In this document: in pieces, positions 26,741 through 35,276 of the stretch | Layout: the number at the start of each line of letters is the position of its first letter | How positions within the stretch are numbered: position 1 is the stretch's first letter | Assembly (NCBI GenBank): GCA_044227925.1 | Contig: JBGAVW010000014.1 | Span: 1 to 64,000 of the forward strand | Source of the DNA: JADJLQ01 sp044227925 | GTDB lineage: Bacteria; Bacteroidota; Bacteroidia; Chitinophagales; Saprospiraceae | Length of the DNA stretch: 64,000 nt | Reading direction: 5' to 3' | The notes under the pieces: model-generated | What the model was told of the DNA's origin: nothing | The model's input: only the letters and a program-made list of their open reading frames with translations | The model's database searches: none | Position numbers and translations under genes: made by a program

Positions 26741-27346
26741 TTAAAGTAATATCCTCTCAGCACAAAATTTAAAGTCCTGCTCCTCATTAGAGGCAATGAA
26801 AATTAATTTATTTTGGCGTTGTAGGTCTAAATGCTGGAAAAACCAGTCTTTTGCATTCTCATCCAGGTTGGAAGTCGGCTCGTCAAGGAAGATGATTTCA
26901 GCTTTGGAATAAAGAGCCAATCCCAGTTTTACCCGTTGTTTCATACCTGAAGAAAACTGCACCATTGGTCGGTGAGCAGAAGATCCCAGTTGCATCATCT
27001 CTATCCATTGAGTTGTATCTGAAAATCGATCTGAGGGCTTGAATCCGGTGTGAAAATCGATCATTTCTGCCAAAGTAAATTCTTCCAACAATTCCGTATA
27101 CGGGGCGGCAACACTTAGGTATTGGTATATATCCTCTCTCTTTACAGATTCTTGACCTGATACATATTGTATTTTTCCTTCCGTAGCAGACAATAATCCT
27201 GAAATGATTTTGAGAAAAGTAGATTTACCGGATCCGTTTCTTCCTGAGATGCCATAGATATTATTGCTTTGAAAAAGGAAAGAAAGATTTCTGAATACCC
27301 AACCATGCTGATACCGTTTGCCAAGTCGGTCTACTGCTATTTCCAT
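26741..27346 (-). CDS. ABC transporter ATP-binding protein, single domain
   Basis: This 201-residue ATPase has Walker A GRNGSGKST near residues 35-43, signature FSSGMKQR near 128 and Walker B IIFLDEPTS near 150. It has no membrane domain, and no permease gene adjoins it. The start codon immediately follows the lpxA stop codon, so translation is probably coupled to lipid A synthesis. It may serve a permease encoded elsewhere, possibly in lipid or LPS-related export. An inverted repeat (actttaac/gttaaagt, about 26719-26745) spans its stop codon. Confidence 0.85.
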   Translation of the reverse strand: MEIAVDRLGKRYQHGWVFRNLSFLFQSNNIYGISGRNGSGKSTFLKIISGLLSATEGKIQYVSGQESVKREDIYQYLSVAAPYTELLEEFTLAEMIDFHTGFKPSDRFSDTTQWIEMMQLGSSAHRPMVQFSSGMKQRVKLGLALYSKAEIIFLDEPTSNLDENAKDWFFQHLDLQRQNKLIFIASNEEQDFKFCAERILL

Positions 27347-28147
27347 TTATTGGCTGATCTGCCGGAATCCTTTCATAATACCCCTTTCAGAGCTTCTAAT
27401 AAATTCCAGTATTTTGTTTTTTTCAATACTTGCCGGGATGTTTTTTTCTATTAAATCCAAGGCCTGGGAGGTATTGTACCCTTTTACAAAAAGATACCGG
27501 TAGGCATCCTGAATGGATTTTATTGTTTCATCTGAAAACCCTCTCCTGGAAAGCCCTATACTATTTATACCTGCATAAGAAATGGGTTCACGAGCTGCCT
27601 TCACATACGGAGGAATATCTTTTCTGACTAATGATCCACCCCCTACCATTACATGATCGCCTATTTTTACAAACTGATGAACCGCTGTAAGTCCACCCAA
27701 TACTGCAAAACGGCCGACATGAATATGACCTGCAAGATTTACATTATTAGCCAGGATTACGTTTTCTTCCAGCACACAATCGTGAGCAACATGTACATAA
27801 GCCATCAGCAGGCAATTGTCTTTAATGGTGGTAGTCCAGTTGGCTTTGGTACCTCTATTTAAAGTACAATACTCTCTGATGATTACGTTATTGCCTATTT
27901 CGAGCACAGAATGTTCACCTTTATATTTTAAATCCTGAGGGACCGCACCTACTACTGCACCTGGAAATATTTTGCAATTATCTCCCAGTCGGGTCCCATC
28001 CAGGATGCAGGCATTAGGGCCAATCCAGGTATTGTCACCGATCTCCACATCTGCTTCTATAGTGACGAATGGGGAGATATGCACATTTTTGCCTATACGT
28101 GCATCAGGATGCACATTACTTAAATGGTATTGTGTTAATAATTCCAT
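27347..28147 (-). CDS. lpxA: Acyl-ACP--UDP-N-acetylglucosamine O-acyltransferase
   Basis: LpxA transfers an acyl chain to the 3-OH of UDP-GlcNAc, the first step of lipid A synthesis, in the cytosol. The 266-residue protein is a left-handed beta helix of hexapeptide repeats (IGKNVHISPF, IGDNTWIGPN). The catalytic His lies in MAYVHVAHDC near residue 120, and the AVHQFVKIGDH stretch near 155 is also present. A helical C-terminus follows. It lies three bases downstream of lpxC-fabZ. Confidence 0.97.
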   Translation of the reverse strand: MELLTQYHLSNVHPDARIGKNVHISPFVTIEADVEIGDNTWIGPNACILDGTRLGDNCKIFPGAVVGAVPQDLKYKGEHSVLEIGNNVIIREYCTLNRGTKANWTTTIKDNCLLMAYVHVAHDCVLEENVILANNVNLAGHIHVGRFAVLGGLTAVHQFVKIGDHVMVGGGSLVRKDIPPYVKAAREPISYAGINSIGLSRRGFSDETIKSIQDAYRYLFVKGYNTSQALDLIEKNIPASIEKNKILEFIRSSERGIMKGFRQISQ

Positions 28148-28150
28148 GGT

Positions 28151-29554
28151 TTATGAAATTGGGTTTGTATCTCTTCTTACGATTTGGGCTGTGAGCTCGC
28201 CTTCAGAAACGATTTTATTTCCTACATAGGCCGTGCCCCACATTTGCACTATCCCTCTTCGTATGGGTGACATGAGTTCCATTTTTAATATAAGGGTATC
28301 TCCGGGTACAACTTTGGCTTTAAATTTAGTGTTTTCAATTTTTATAAAATAAGTATCCCAATTACCCGGATCCGGTTGCTGGGATATGGCTAATATCCCA
28401 CCCGTTTGGGCGAGTGCTTCTATTTGTAAAACACCCGGAAAAATCGGATTGTTGGGAAAATGTCCCTGAAAACAAGATTCAGTAAATGTAATATTTTTAA
28501 TACCCACTACATGCTGACTATCCAGTTCTATGATTTTATCTATCAATAAAAAGGGGTGTCTGTGAGGCAATATGGATTGGATTTTTTCTACATCCATCAG
28601 TGGTGGATCGTCGGGGTTGTATACCGGCTTACCTTTGAGTTTTCTGAGCTCAGCAAACTTTTTTTTAAGAAGTTTGGCAAATTCCACATTTGCTGTATGG
28701 CCAGGTTTGTTGGCTACTATTTTCGCCTTTATTGGCTTTCCGACCAAAGCAAGGTCACCGATGATGTCTAAAATTTTATGCCTTGCCGCTTCATTAGAAA
28801 ATTGCAACTCTACCGTATTGAGTATTCCTTCTTTTTCAACCTTGATCGATGGCTTATTTAGTTTCTTGGCCAGATCGTCGAGTTCCTCTTGTGTCATCAT
28901 CCGGTCTACGATCACAATAGCATTATTCAGATCACCTCCTTTGATGAGATTTTCATTGGCTAGTTTTTCAATTTCCCTGAGGAATACAAAAGTTCTGCAG
29001 GGAGCTATCTCGGTTTCATATTCTGATAAATCGTTGAGATTAGCAAATTGCTGACCAAGTATAGGAGATTTAAAATCGATCATAGCGGTGACTTCGAATT
29101 TATCTGAAGGCACAGCAATAAGCTCAGTACCGCTGAGTTCGTCTTTAAATGCTACAGGCTCCAATAACTCCAGGTATTCTTTATCGATCTCTTGAATTTG
29201 AACCCCAATCTTTGAAAAAGATTCTACAAATTCTTTTGAGCTGCCATCCATGATTGGAACTTCAGGTCCGTCGATTTCTATTAAGGCATTATCAATTCCT
29301 AATCCAGCCAAAGCAGAAAGTATATGCTCTACTGTACTCACCTGTACATCGCCCGATTTTATGGTAGTACCCCGGTTAGTGGATATTACTTTATTTACAT
29401 CAGCAGCCAGGACCGGGCTTTCCAATAAATCCACACGTTGGAAACGGTAACCATGGTTCACAGGGGCAGGTTTCACTGTCATGGTCGCTAATTTGCCCGT
29501 GTGTAAGCCAATACCTTTAAAAACACAATCCATAGCGAGCGTACATTGTTTCAT
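28151..29554 (-). CDS. lpxC-fabZ: Bifunctional UDP-3-O-acyl-N-acetylglucosamine deacetylase / 3-hydroxyacyl-ACP dehydratase
   Basis: One chain joins LpxC (about residues 1-300) to FabZ (about 315-467), the fusion typical of Bacteroidota. LpxC removes the acetyl group with a zinc ion: KGIGLHTGK at the start, the metal His in VEHILSALAGLGIDN and a later HKILDIIGD are present. FabZ carries its catalytic His in ILPHRHPFLLIDKI and GHFPNNPIFPGV. Fusion couples lipid A commitment with hydroxyacyl-chain supply. An in-frame ATG at 29566 would add four residues; the start at MKQ is the more usual beginning. Confidence 0.96.
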   Translation of the reverse strand: MKQCTLAMDCVFKGIGLHTGKLATMTVKPAPVNHGYRFQRVDLLESPVLAADVNKVISTNRGTTIKSGDVQVSTVEHILSALAGLGIDNALIEIDGPEVPIMDGSSKEFVESFSKIGVQIQEIDKEYLELLEPVAFKDELSGTELIAVPSDKFEVTAMIDFKSPILGQQFANLNDLSEYETEIAPCRTFVFLREIEKLANENLIKGGDLNNAIVIVDRMMTQEELDDLAKKLNKPSIKVEKEGILNTVELQFSNEAARHKILDIIGDLALVGKPIKAKIVANKPGHTANVEFAKLLKKKFAELRKLKGKPVYNPDDPPLMDVEKIQSILPHRHPFLLIDKIIELDSQHVVGIKNITFTESCFQGHFPNNPIFPGVLQIEALAQTGGILAISQQPDPGNWDTYFIKIENTKFKAKVVPGDTLILKMELMSPIRRGIVQMWGTAYVGNKIVSEGELTAQIVRRDTNPIS

Positions 29555-29643
29555 ATTTCTAATCAATCAAATATTTAAAAGTATCAGTTGTGAAGAAAGA
29601 TAGTTAACGTTGGGAATCACCGAAACCAATCTTAACAATACTG

Positions 29644-29651
29644 CAAATTTA
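29644..29651 (-). promoter_or_regulatory. -7 box upstream of lpxC-fabZ
   Basis: TAAATTTG on the minus strand is a full TAnnTTTG match about 90 bases upstream of lpxC-fabZ, in the gap after lpxD. No clear upstream TTG at the usual distance was seen. Confidence 0.4.
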
Positions 29652-29700
29652 AGTTAAAATATGCTGTGGTGCAGGATAAGATTTTGGATGATTGTGATAA

Positions 29701-30735
29701 CTAAGTTTTAGATTCACTTTCTCTCAGTGCTTTTTCAATAGACCTGATTCTGTTTTCGAGTTCGGGAAGATTTTTAAAGAGAGCATAAGATCTCAAAAAA
29801 TCAGTATACCCTATGGCAGGTGATCCAAACAATTTTTGATTTGGTTCATCTTTAGAGGACATTATTCCACTTTGAGCCTGAATCTGAGTGCCATCGGGAA
29901 TATGAATATGCCCACTGATCCCTACCTGTCCACCAATCATACACCTGGCACCGACTTTGGCACTTCCTGCAATCCCCACTTGTGAAGCGATCACCGTATT
30001 TTCCCCGATTTCAACATTATGTGCTATTTGAATGAGATTGTCCAATTTGCAGCCTTGCCTGATAATGGTTGATCCCATTGTAGCTCTGTCTACTGTACAG
30101 TTTGATCCTATTTCTACATTAGATTCTATGACCACGTTCCCTAGTTGGGGAATTTTCTTAAATCTACCTTCTTCCATCACAAATCCAAACCCATCACTGC
30201 CTATTACTGTATTCGCATGAATGGTAACATGATCACCTATATTGCATCCTGCATAAATTTTGACACCGGGATAAAGGGTGACGCCGTTTCCAATTATCAC
30301 ATCATGGCCTATGAATACCTGGTTATAAATCACAGAATTGGAACCAATTTTTACATTTTTTTCTATGCTCGTAAATGCCGCAATAGCTACATTTTCATTT
30401 ATTACAGCAGTTGAATCTATACTTGCCATAGTTGAAATTCCTGTAGGTTTTCCATTCCTTTCAAAATGACTCAGGAGGGTCCCAAGACTTTGGTATACAT
30501 TAGGCACCCGAAGCATAGTTGCTTTTATTTCCTGTTGTGGCTTAAAATCTTCAGCTACTACAAGTACAGAGGCCTGGGTGGTATAGGCAAATGGCTCGTA
30601 CTTAGGATTGCCCAAAAAGCTTACACTTCCAGGCAAAGCTTCTTCAATTTTGCTGGGATGGCTTACCTCTACATCCGGATCTCCTTCAATCTTGGCATTG
30701 AGGAATGCTGCCAGATCCTTAGCACTCATTTTCAT
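29701..30735 (-). CDS. lpxD: UDP-3-O-(3-hydroxyacyl)glucosamine N-acyltransferase
   Basis: LpxD adds the second, amide-linked hydroxyacyl chain in lipid A synthesis. The 344-residue protein has the N-terminal uridine-binding domain (MSAKDLAAFLNAKIEGDPD) and a hexapeptide-repeat beta helix (IGSNSVIYNQVFIGHDVIIGNG). The catalytic His lies in IQIAHNVEIGENT near residue 240. Two ATGs (30735 and 30729) are possible. A -7 box ends 7 bases before the first, so the transcript has almost no leader. It starts the lpxD, lpxC-fabZ, lpxA, ABC ATPase cluster. Confidence 0.95.
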   Translation of the reverse strand: MKMSAKDLAAFLNAKIEGDPDVEVSHPSKIEEALPGSVSFLGNPKYEPFAYTTQASVLVVAEDFKPQQEIKATMLRVPNVYQSLGTLLSHFERNGKPTGISTMASIDSTAVINENVAIAAFTSIEKNVKIGSNSVIYNQVFIGHDVIIGNGVTLYPGVKIYAGCNIGDHVTIHANTVIGSDGFGFVMEEGRFKKIPQLGNVVIESNVEIGSNCTVDRATMGSTIIRQGCKLDNLIQIAHNVEIGENTVIASQVGIAGSAKVGARCMIGGQVGISGHIHIPDGTQIQAQSGIMSSKDEPNQKLFGSPAIGYTDFLRSYALFKNLPELENRIRSIEKALRESESKT

Positions 30736-30742
30736 AAGGACA

Positions 30743-30750
30743 CAAAGGTA
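30743..30750 (-). promoter_or_regulatory. -7 box for lpxD
   Basis: TACCTTTG on the minus strand is a perfect TAnnTTTG match, ending 7 bases before the lpxD ATG. Confidence 0.5.
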
Positions 30751-30879
30751 TGAGAATGATGGGAGTAATTTTGCTGGATTTTCGTTGCTAAATCTGGTAA
30801 ATGCCAGCGACTAAATTACCTTCAAGCTTGAATCAGGGAGTACCTTGGTAAAAATTGTTAAAAACCTCTGATTCCCAGT

Positions 30880-30908
30880 TTGATAATTGGTAAAAAGTCT
30901 TACCTTTG
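30880..30908 (+). promoter_or_regulatory. Promoter of the tRNA-Ile gene
   Basis: TTG (30880-30882), an 18-base spacer and TACCTTTG (30901-30908) match the Bacteroidota housekeeping promoter. The tRNA begins 34 bases after the -7 box. Confidence 0.75.
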
Positions 30909-30942
30909 CCGTCCCAAAATAAGTTTGGCAGGAATTTAATAT

Positions 30943-31019
30943 AGTCCCATAGCTCAGTTGGTTAGAGCGCTACACTGATAATGTAGAGGTCCGCAGTTCA
31001 AATCTGCGTGGGACTACCA
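30943..31019 (+). tRNA. tRNA-Ile (anticodon GAT)
   Basis: The cloverleaf folds completely: acceptor agtccca (30943-30949) pairs with tgggact (31009-31015), the D arm is gctcagttggttagagc, and the anticodon stem ctaca/tgtag encloses loop ctgataa with anticodon GAT. The T arm has the ttcaaat loop. Discriminator A is at 31016 and the CCA end is encoded at 31017-31019. It precedes tRNA-Ala; no rRNA gene is adjacent. Confidence 0.97.
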
Positions 31020-31052
31020 AAAAAATCGCAATTAAAATATGTAAAATAGGAT

Positions 31053-31060
31053 TACATTTG
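31053..31060 (+). promoter_or_regulatory. -7 box before tRNA-Ala
   Basis: TACATTTG matches TAnnTTTG 44 bases upstream of tRNA-Ala. There is no clear upstream TTG, so tRNA-Ala may also be made by read-through from the tRNA-Ile promoter. Confidence 0.45.
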
Positions 31061-31104
31061 CGAGCCTTTTCAAAAAAAGTTTGAATTGGGAAGTTAAAAT
31101 GCAT

Positions 31105-31178
31105 GGGGGATTAGCTCAGCTGGCTAGAGCGCCTGCTTTGCAAGCAGGAGGTCATCGGTTCGATTCCGATATTCTCCA
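31105..31178 (+). tRNA. tRNA-Ala (anticodon TGC)
   Basis: Acceptor gggggat (31105-31111) pairs with attctcc (31171-31177) including two G-U pairs. The anticodon stem cctgc/gcagg encloses tttgcaa with anticodon TGC. The T arm is atcgg-ttcgatt-ccgat and the discriminator is A at 31178. Unlike the neighbouring tRNA-Ile, the CCA end is not encoded. Confidence 0.97.
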
Positions 31179-31187
31179 CTGAAAGTC

Positions 31188-31219
31188 AAAGGGGGACAAA
31201 TTTTTTGTTCCCCTTTTTT
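31188..31219 (+). terminator. Rho-independent terminator of the tRNA unit
   Basis: gggggacaaa (31191-31200) pairs over ten positions, with one G-T pair, to tttgttcccc (31204-31213) around a TTT loop. It is followed by a run of six T (31214-31219), nine bases after tRNA-Ala. Confidence 0.9.
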
Positions 31220-31243
31220 ATTTTATCTGGTAAATCCGCAATA

Positions 31244-31681
31244 ATGTACTCCATTACTTCAATTCATGACGCCGCTGACATAAAATTACCTGAGCTCAAT
31301 TCTTTGCTCCATCAATTAAACCCTGACCTGAAACCTATTGATCAATCACATTTAGAAAAAATAATGCACTCCGATGCTATCCTAATGTCCGGTGCTTTTG
31401 ACGATAGTAAAAAATTAATAGGTATGATTTCTGTAGCTATTTTTCCAACTCCATCCGGAATGCGATGCTGGATAGAGGATATAGTCGTAGATCGTATGCA
31501 TAGAGGTAAAGGATTAGGTAAAAAATTAATGAAGCGTGCTATAGAATATGCACAGGAATGTGGTGCCCAATGTATAGATCTTACTTCCAGGCCATCAAGA
31601 ATAGAGGCGAATGAAATGTATCAAAGAATGGGGTTTGAAAAAAGGGAGACAAACGTGTACCGGATGCAAGTGGCACCCTAG
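31244..31681 (+). CDS. GNAT N-acetyltransferase
   Basis: This 145-residue cytosolic acetyltransferase has the GNAT core: WIEDIVVDRMHRGKGLGKKLMKRAIEYA (about residues 75-102) contains the acetyl-CoA pyrophosphate-binding loop R/H-x-x-G-x-G. EANEMYQRMGFEKRET closes the fold. The target is unknown. I use the ATG at 31244; the open frame runs back to a TTG at 31205, but that codon lies inside the terminator stem. Confidence 0.85.
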   Translation: MYSITSIHDAADIKLPELNSLLHQLNPDLKPIDQSHLEKIMHSDAILMSGAFDDSKKLIGMISVAIFPTPSGMRCWIEDIVVDRMHRGKGLGKKLMKRAIEYAQECGAQCIDLTSRPSRIEANEMYQRMGFEKRETNVYRMQVAP

Positions 31682-31710
31682 GAACACAGCGTTCACTAAG
31701 ACATCACTTT

Positions 31711-31723
31711 GTGTTTTTTGTGC
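31711..31723 (+). repeat. 13-bp direct repeat, left copy
   Basis: gtgttttttgtgc at 31711-31723 is repeated exactly at 32183-32195. The two copies bracket the decayed GxxExxY gene in the 522-base space between the GNAT gene and ligA. Confidence 0.6.
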
Positions 31724-31777
31724 TTTTGTATGAACCATTAGCTTCTTTCGTTTCCGGAAATTTCGCCCCGGATTATT

Positions 31778-32132
31778 CATTTGAGTGCATGTTTGATGAA
31801 ATCCACATTAATATTTATCATAGTGCACGTTTTAAGTCTGTAAACCTTAAATAGGTATGGACAGTTTTGAAGGTCACTTTTTCAAGTTTTCAACTGACTT
31901 TATTTAGATTAATAATTTTTCGTCTACTATAATATCTGCTCTGAATCCCTTGCCAATAATTACCCCTTCGTACAATTCATTTATTTTTTACTGCCGTGTA
32001 TGTGGAATATCAATATAGTCAATTCATTGCTATAGACTTTTTCATATACACTTTCTAAAAGCCCAGGACCAATTTCTTTATGAATTCTAATGCGATGTCC
32101 ACTTCAATAGATGATCATTCGTTTTCATTCAT
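31778..32132 (-). pseudogene. Decayed GxxExxY-family gene
   Basis: Reading the minus strand, short pieces of the GxxExxY family appear in the correct order but in different frames: IHKEIGPGLLESVYEKVYSN, then GFRADIIVDEKLLI, IKSVENLKK, VHTYLRFTDLKRAL and finally INVDFIKHALK. They are separated by several stops and at least three frame changes, so the gene is dead. Intact members are about 125-residue proteins resembling small nuclease-fold or polysaccharide-locus proteins, with no settled function. They are widespread in Bacteroidota intergenic regions. Confidence 0.8.
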
Positions 32133-32182
32133 ATAAACCTGTTTTATTAGTTATGTTCCACCTAAAATGCCTGGAGAACTTC

Positions 32183-32195
32183 GTGTTTTTTGTGC
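32183..32195 (+). repeat. 13-bp direct repeat, right copy
   Basis: This is the exact second copy of gtgttttttgtgc. It ends 8 bases before the ligA stop codon. Confidence 0.6.
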
Positions 32196-32203
32196 GAATT
32201 CAA

Positions 32204-34339
32204 CTACCCCACTACCCGCTCCAAAAATTCATCCTCCGTCCAAATCTCCACAGTGCCCAATGCTTTTGCTTTATCCAGCTTTGAGCCTGCATTTTCTCCT
32301 ACTACCAGAATATTAAGCTTGCTGCTAACTGAACTTATATTTTTAGCTCCGGCTTTTACTGCTTTTTCCTGGGCTTCTTCCCTGGTCATTTTAGCTAAGG
32401 AGCCTGTGAATAAAATGGATTTTCCTGCAAGTGGCGCATCTGAGGCGATTAATTTGGGTTTATCTTCATCTGTCTGATACATATTTACTCCTGCCTCTTC
32501 CATTTCTTTTAGAATTTCTATATTCTTTTTATCAGCAAACCATTGCATAATATTTCTGGTCACTACCGGACCTATTTCGTGTATATCAGTAAAATCGGTT
32601 TCACTCCAATTTTGCAGGTCTGGCACGTAGGTTACCTTTTCAGCAATGAGTTGTGATGCTCGTTTTCCGAGGTGATGTATGGACAAACTTTGAAGCAATC
32701 GCTGTATGGGATTTTTCTTGGCTTTTTCTATAGACTCTTTCAGTTTGGTAGCCGATTTAATTCCGAAGCCATCCAACTTAGCTATTTGATCATAATCTAG
32801 TCTGTAAATATCCGCATAGTTATGTATCCAACCTAATTGCACGAATTTTTCCATGATTGACGGACCAAAGCCATCTACATCCATCGCTGCTTTAGATACA
32901 TGGTATATATATTTTTCCAAATCCTGCGCCCCGCACTGGCAATCAGGACAAATCCAAAATGCCTGATCTGCTTCACGCACAAGTTTTACTTTTTTTCCTT
33001 GTTCTGCTCCAATGGGACAATAGGAAGGAAATTCGATTTTTATTTCCGTACCTTTTCTATATTCTGGTAGCGATTTCACGATATATGGTATGACATCTCC
33101 AGATCGCTCCACGATTACCATGTCGCCCAGGTAAAGATCTTTGGCTTTAATAAAATCTTCATTGTGAAGTGAAACAGAAGATACCGTGACTCCGGCGACT
33201 TGTACCGGCTCCAACTTTGCCACCGGGGTAATGGTTCCTACTTTACCCACCTGGTATTCAACATGTATTAATTTACTGGTAGCTTGTTTTGCTTTAAACT
33301 TAAAAGCAATGGCCCATCGAGGATGATGCGAGGTATAGCCACAGGTTTCCTGCATTGCAATTTCATTTACTTTGACCACCATACCATCTATCTCATAATA
33401 AAATTCATCGCGTTTTACCTCCCATTCTTTCACAAAACGGATCACTTCATCTATCCCGCTGCACACTTTAAATTCTATGGTAGGCACTTTAAATCCAAGT
33501 GTCTCCAGTGCATGGATTCCATCGGCATGGAGATCAAATTTCTTCACTTCCTGGCCATTTTTATCTTCAAGATGTCCCACCTGATAGATTACCGCTTCTA
33601 TGCCGCGCTTTGCAGTCTCATTGGGATCCTTGGTTCTGAGACCACCGGTGGCCGCATTCCGGGCATTGGCAAAAGCCACCAGTCCCTCATCAAGTCGGGA
33701 TTGATTTACTTTTTTAAAATTGTCCTTTCTGATCAAAGCTTCACCCCTGAGCTCTGCTTTTATTATTCCCATTTTTTTAAATGCGGCTTTCCAGGGAATA
33801 GATTTTAATGTCTTGGCATTTGCAGTCATTTCTTCGCCTTGCACCCCATTACCTCTTGTGGCTGCCCTGGTCAACACATCATTTTCATACACCAGGGCTA
33901 TACTGCCTCCATCGTATTTGGGTTCCACGCAATATTCTACTTTAGCTTCACTTGAAAGTTTGCAGAGTTTTTTCACTTGTTTATCAAATTCAAAAAGATC
34001 ATTTTCATCATAGGAATTTGCCAGTGACAGCATCGGTCGTAAATGGTTTACCGTCTTTCCTGTTTCAGCTACATCACTGGATACCCGCTGGGTAGGAGAG
34101 GCAGCAACTATCCATTCCGGATGCTTTTCTTCGATAAATTCAAGTTTCTTATAGAGTTGATCGTATTCAAAATCGCTGATTAGAGGATCATTTAATACAT
34201 AATACCTGTGTTCATGAAACCGAAGCACAGATATTAGCTGTTCATAATTTTCCTGTGCATGTTTAAGGAGTGTCTCATTAGAAAATTCCAAGAGTTTTTT
34301 AGTCCAGTCCAGTTGTTGGTCAAATGATGTTGTAGACAT
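32204..34339 (-). CDS. ligA: NAD-dependent DNA ligase
   Basis: LigA seals nicks in replication and repair using NAD+. The 711-residue protein has domain Ia with the YYVLNDPLISD NAD+-binding pattern (residues 46-56) and the adenylation domain with catalytic Lys141 in EPKYDGGS. An OB fold, zinc finger, helix-hairpin-helix region and C-terminal BRCT domain (about 635-711) follow. The zinc finger is unusual. The first pair reads C441-PIG instead of CPxCG, so the second zinc Cys seems deleted, while the second half reads C464-PD-C467-Q-C469 with an extra Cys. The other motifs are intact, so the enzyme is probably active. Confidence 0.97.
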   Translation of the reverse strand: MSTTSFDQQLDWTKKLLEFSNETLLKHAQENYEQLISVLRFHEHRYYVLNDPLISDFEYDQLYKKLEFIEEKHPEWIVAASPTQRVSSDVAETGKTVNHLRPMLSLANSYDENDLFEFDKQVKKLCKLSSEAKVEYCVEPKYDGGSIALVYENDVLTRAATRGNGVQGEEMTANAKTLKSIPWKAAFKKMGIIKAELRGEALIRKDNFKKVNQSRLDEGLVAFANARNAATGGLRTKDPNETAKRGIEAVIYQVGHLEDKNGQEVKKFDLHADGIHALETLGFKVPTIEFKVCSGIDEVIRFVKEWEVKRDEFYYEIDGMVVKVNEIAMQETCGYTSHHPRWAIAFKFKAKQATSKLIHVEYQVGKVGTITPVAKLEPVQVAGVTVSSVSLHNEDFIKAKDLYLGDMVIVERSGDVIPYIVKSLPEYRKGTEIKIEFPSYCPIGAEQGKKVKLVREADQAFWICPDCQCGAQDLEKYIYHVSKAAMDVDGFGPSIMEKFVQLGWIHNYADIYRLDYDQIAKLDGFGIKSATKLKESIEKAKKNPIQRLLQSLSIHHLGKRASQLIAEKVTYVPDLQNWSETDFTDIHEIGPVVTRNIMQWFADKKNIEILKEMEEAGVNMYQTDEDKPKLIASDAPLAGKSILFTGSLAKMTREEAQEKAVKAGAKNISSVSSKLNILVVGENAGSKLDKAKALGTVEIWTEDEFLERVVG

Positions 34340-34524
34340 GGGAGAAAGTTAATTAGAATTAAGGAATCTTGAAATAAGGCAAACTTTACAATCAGGGATT
34401 AAATAAGCCTCAATGCAATCTGAAGGTATTATGTGAAGAAATAATTTCGCATAGGATATAAAATCAAAAAATTAGATGGACTTCAAATATGCTAAAATTT
34501 TAAAGAGAGAAGCTGCATAAAGGA

Positions 34525-35265
34525 TTAAAAATCACAAAGGTGACTATTCTTATTCAACCAGGTATCGTGAATCTTATAATCGGGCATAACTTTAGCTACT
34601 ATATCCCAAAACCGCTGACTGTGATTATGCTCTATTAAATGGGCAAGTTCATGAATGATCACATAATCAATCACCACTTGCGGGGCAAACAATAATCTGG
34701 CTGACAGGTTGATATTACCCTGAGTACTACAGGATCCCCAATTGGTTTGACTCAGTTTAAGTTTTACTTCTTTTATCCGTCGTTTAAAAAACAGGCCATT
34801 CAGGTCATGCACCCGCTTTTCTATTTCGGGGTAAAAATCATTAGCTATGGTGCGGCTGATCAGATACCTGATGAGTTCAGGCATGTGCTCTTCTTTATTT
34901 TCTGAAGAAAGATGCAATTCCAGCAATTGGCCCTTTATCATGGCTTTATTGAGCTTTCGGGTATGCGGGACAAAACTCAATATATAGGATTTAGACCCTA
35001 CTTTGAGTATTTGGCCATGTTTGTATTCTTTGCCGAAGAATTTGGTGAGTAAACCGGGTTTTAATTTGAGCTGCTTTACTGCCCATTCCCTGCTTTTTTC
35101 AATGTGTTGTAGCTTTCGAAAAGAAGCCATCGATGAGGGCAACCTCAGGGTGATGGCCCTGGAGCCAAATGCTACACGTACAGTCCTTCTTTTTTCATGT
35201 ATGATTACAAAAGGGATTTGCTGCCCATTGAATTCCAATAACGACTCTTCTTTTTCTTGCAGCAT
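34525..35265 (-). CDS. YgjP-like metallopeptidase domain protein (DUF45)
   Basis: This 246-residue protein matches the YgjP/DUF45 family, related to M48 and SprT peptidases. The zinc motif HELAH is at residues 205-209, with a further His in EHNHSQRFW near 213-215, and the family motif NWGSCS at 175-180. The N-terminal half is a beta-rich domain without signal peptide, so the protein is cytosolic. Physiological substrates are unknown. It is transcribed toward ligA. Confidence 0.9.
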   Translation of the reverse strand: MLQEKEESLLEFNGQQIPFVIIHEKRRTVRVAFGSRAITLRLPSSMASFRKLQHIEKSREWAVKQLKLKPGLLTKFFGKEYKHGQILKVGSKSYILSFVPHTRKLNKAMIKGQLLELHLSSENKEEHMPELIRYLISRTIANDFYPEIEKRVHDLNGLFFKRRIKEVKLKLSQTNWGSCSTQGNINLSARLLFAPQVVIDYVIIHELAHLIEHNHSQRFWDIVAKVMPDYKIHDTWLNKNSHLCDF

Positions 35266-35276
35266 CTTAATTAATG

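Noticed and set aside
28572..29054. 160-residue plus-strand frame inside lpxC-fabZ
   Set aside because: Antisense shadow of the deacetylase domain.
33284..33808. 174-residue plus-strand frame inside ligA
   Set aside because: Antisense to the conserved ligase core; no domain or signal of its own.
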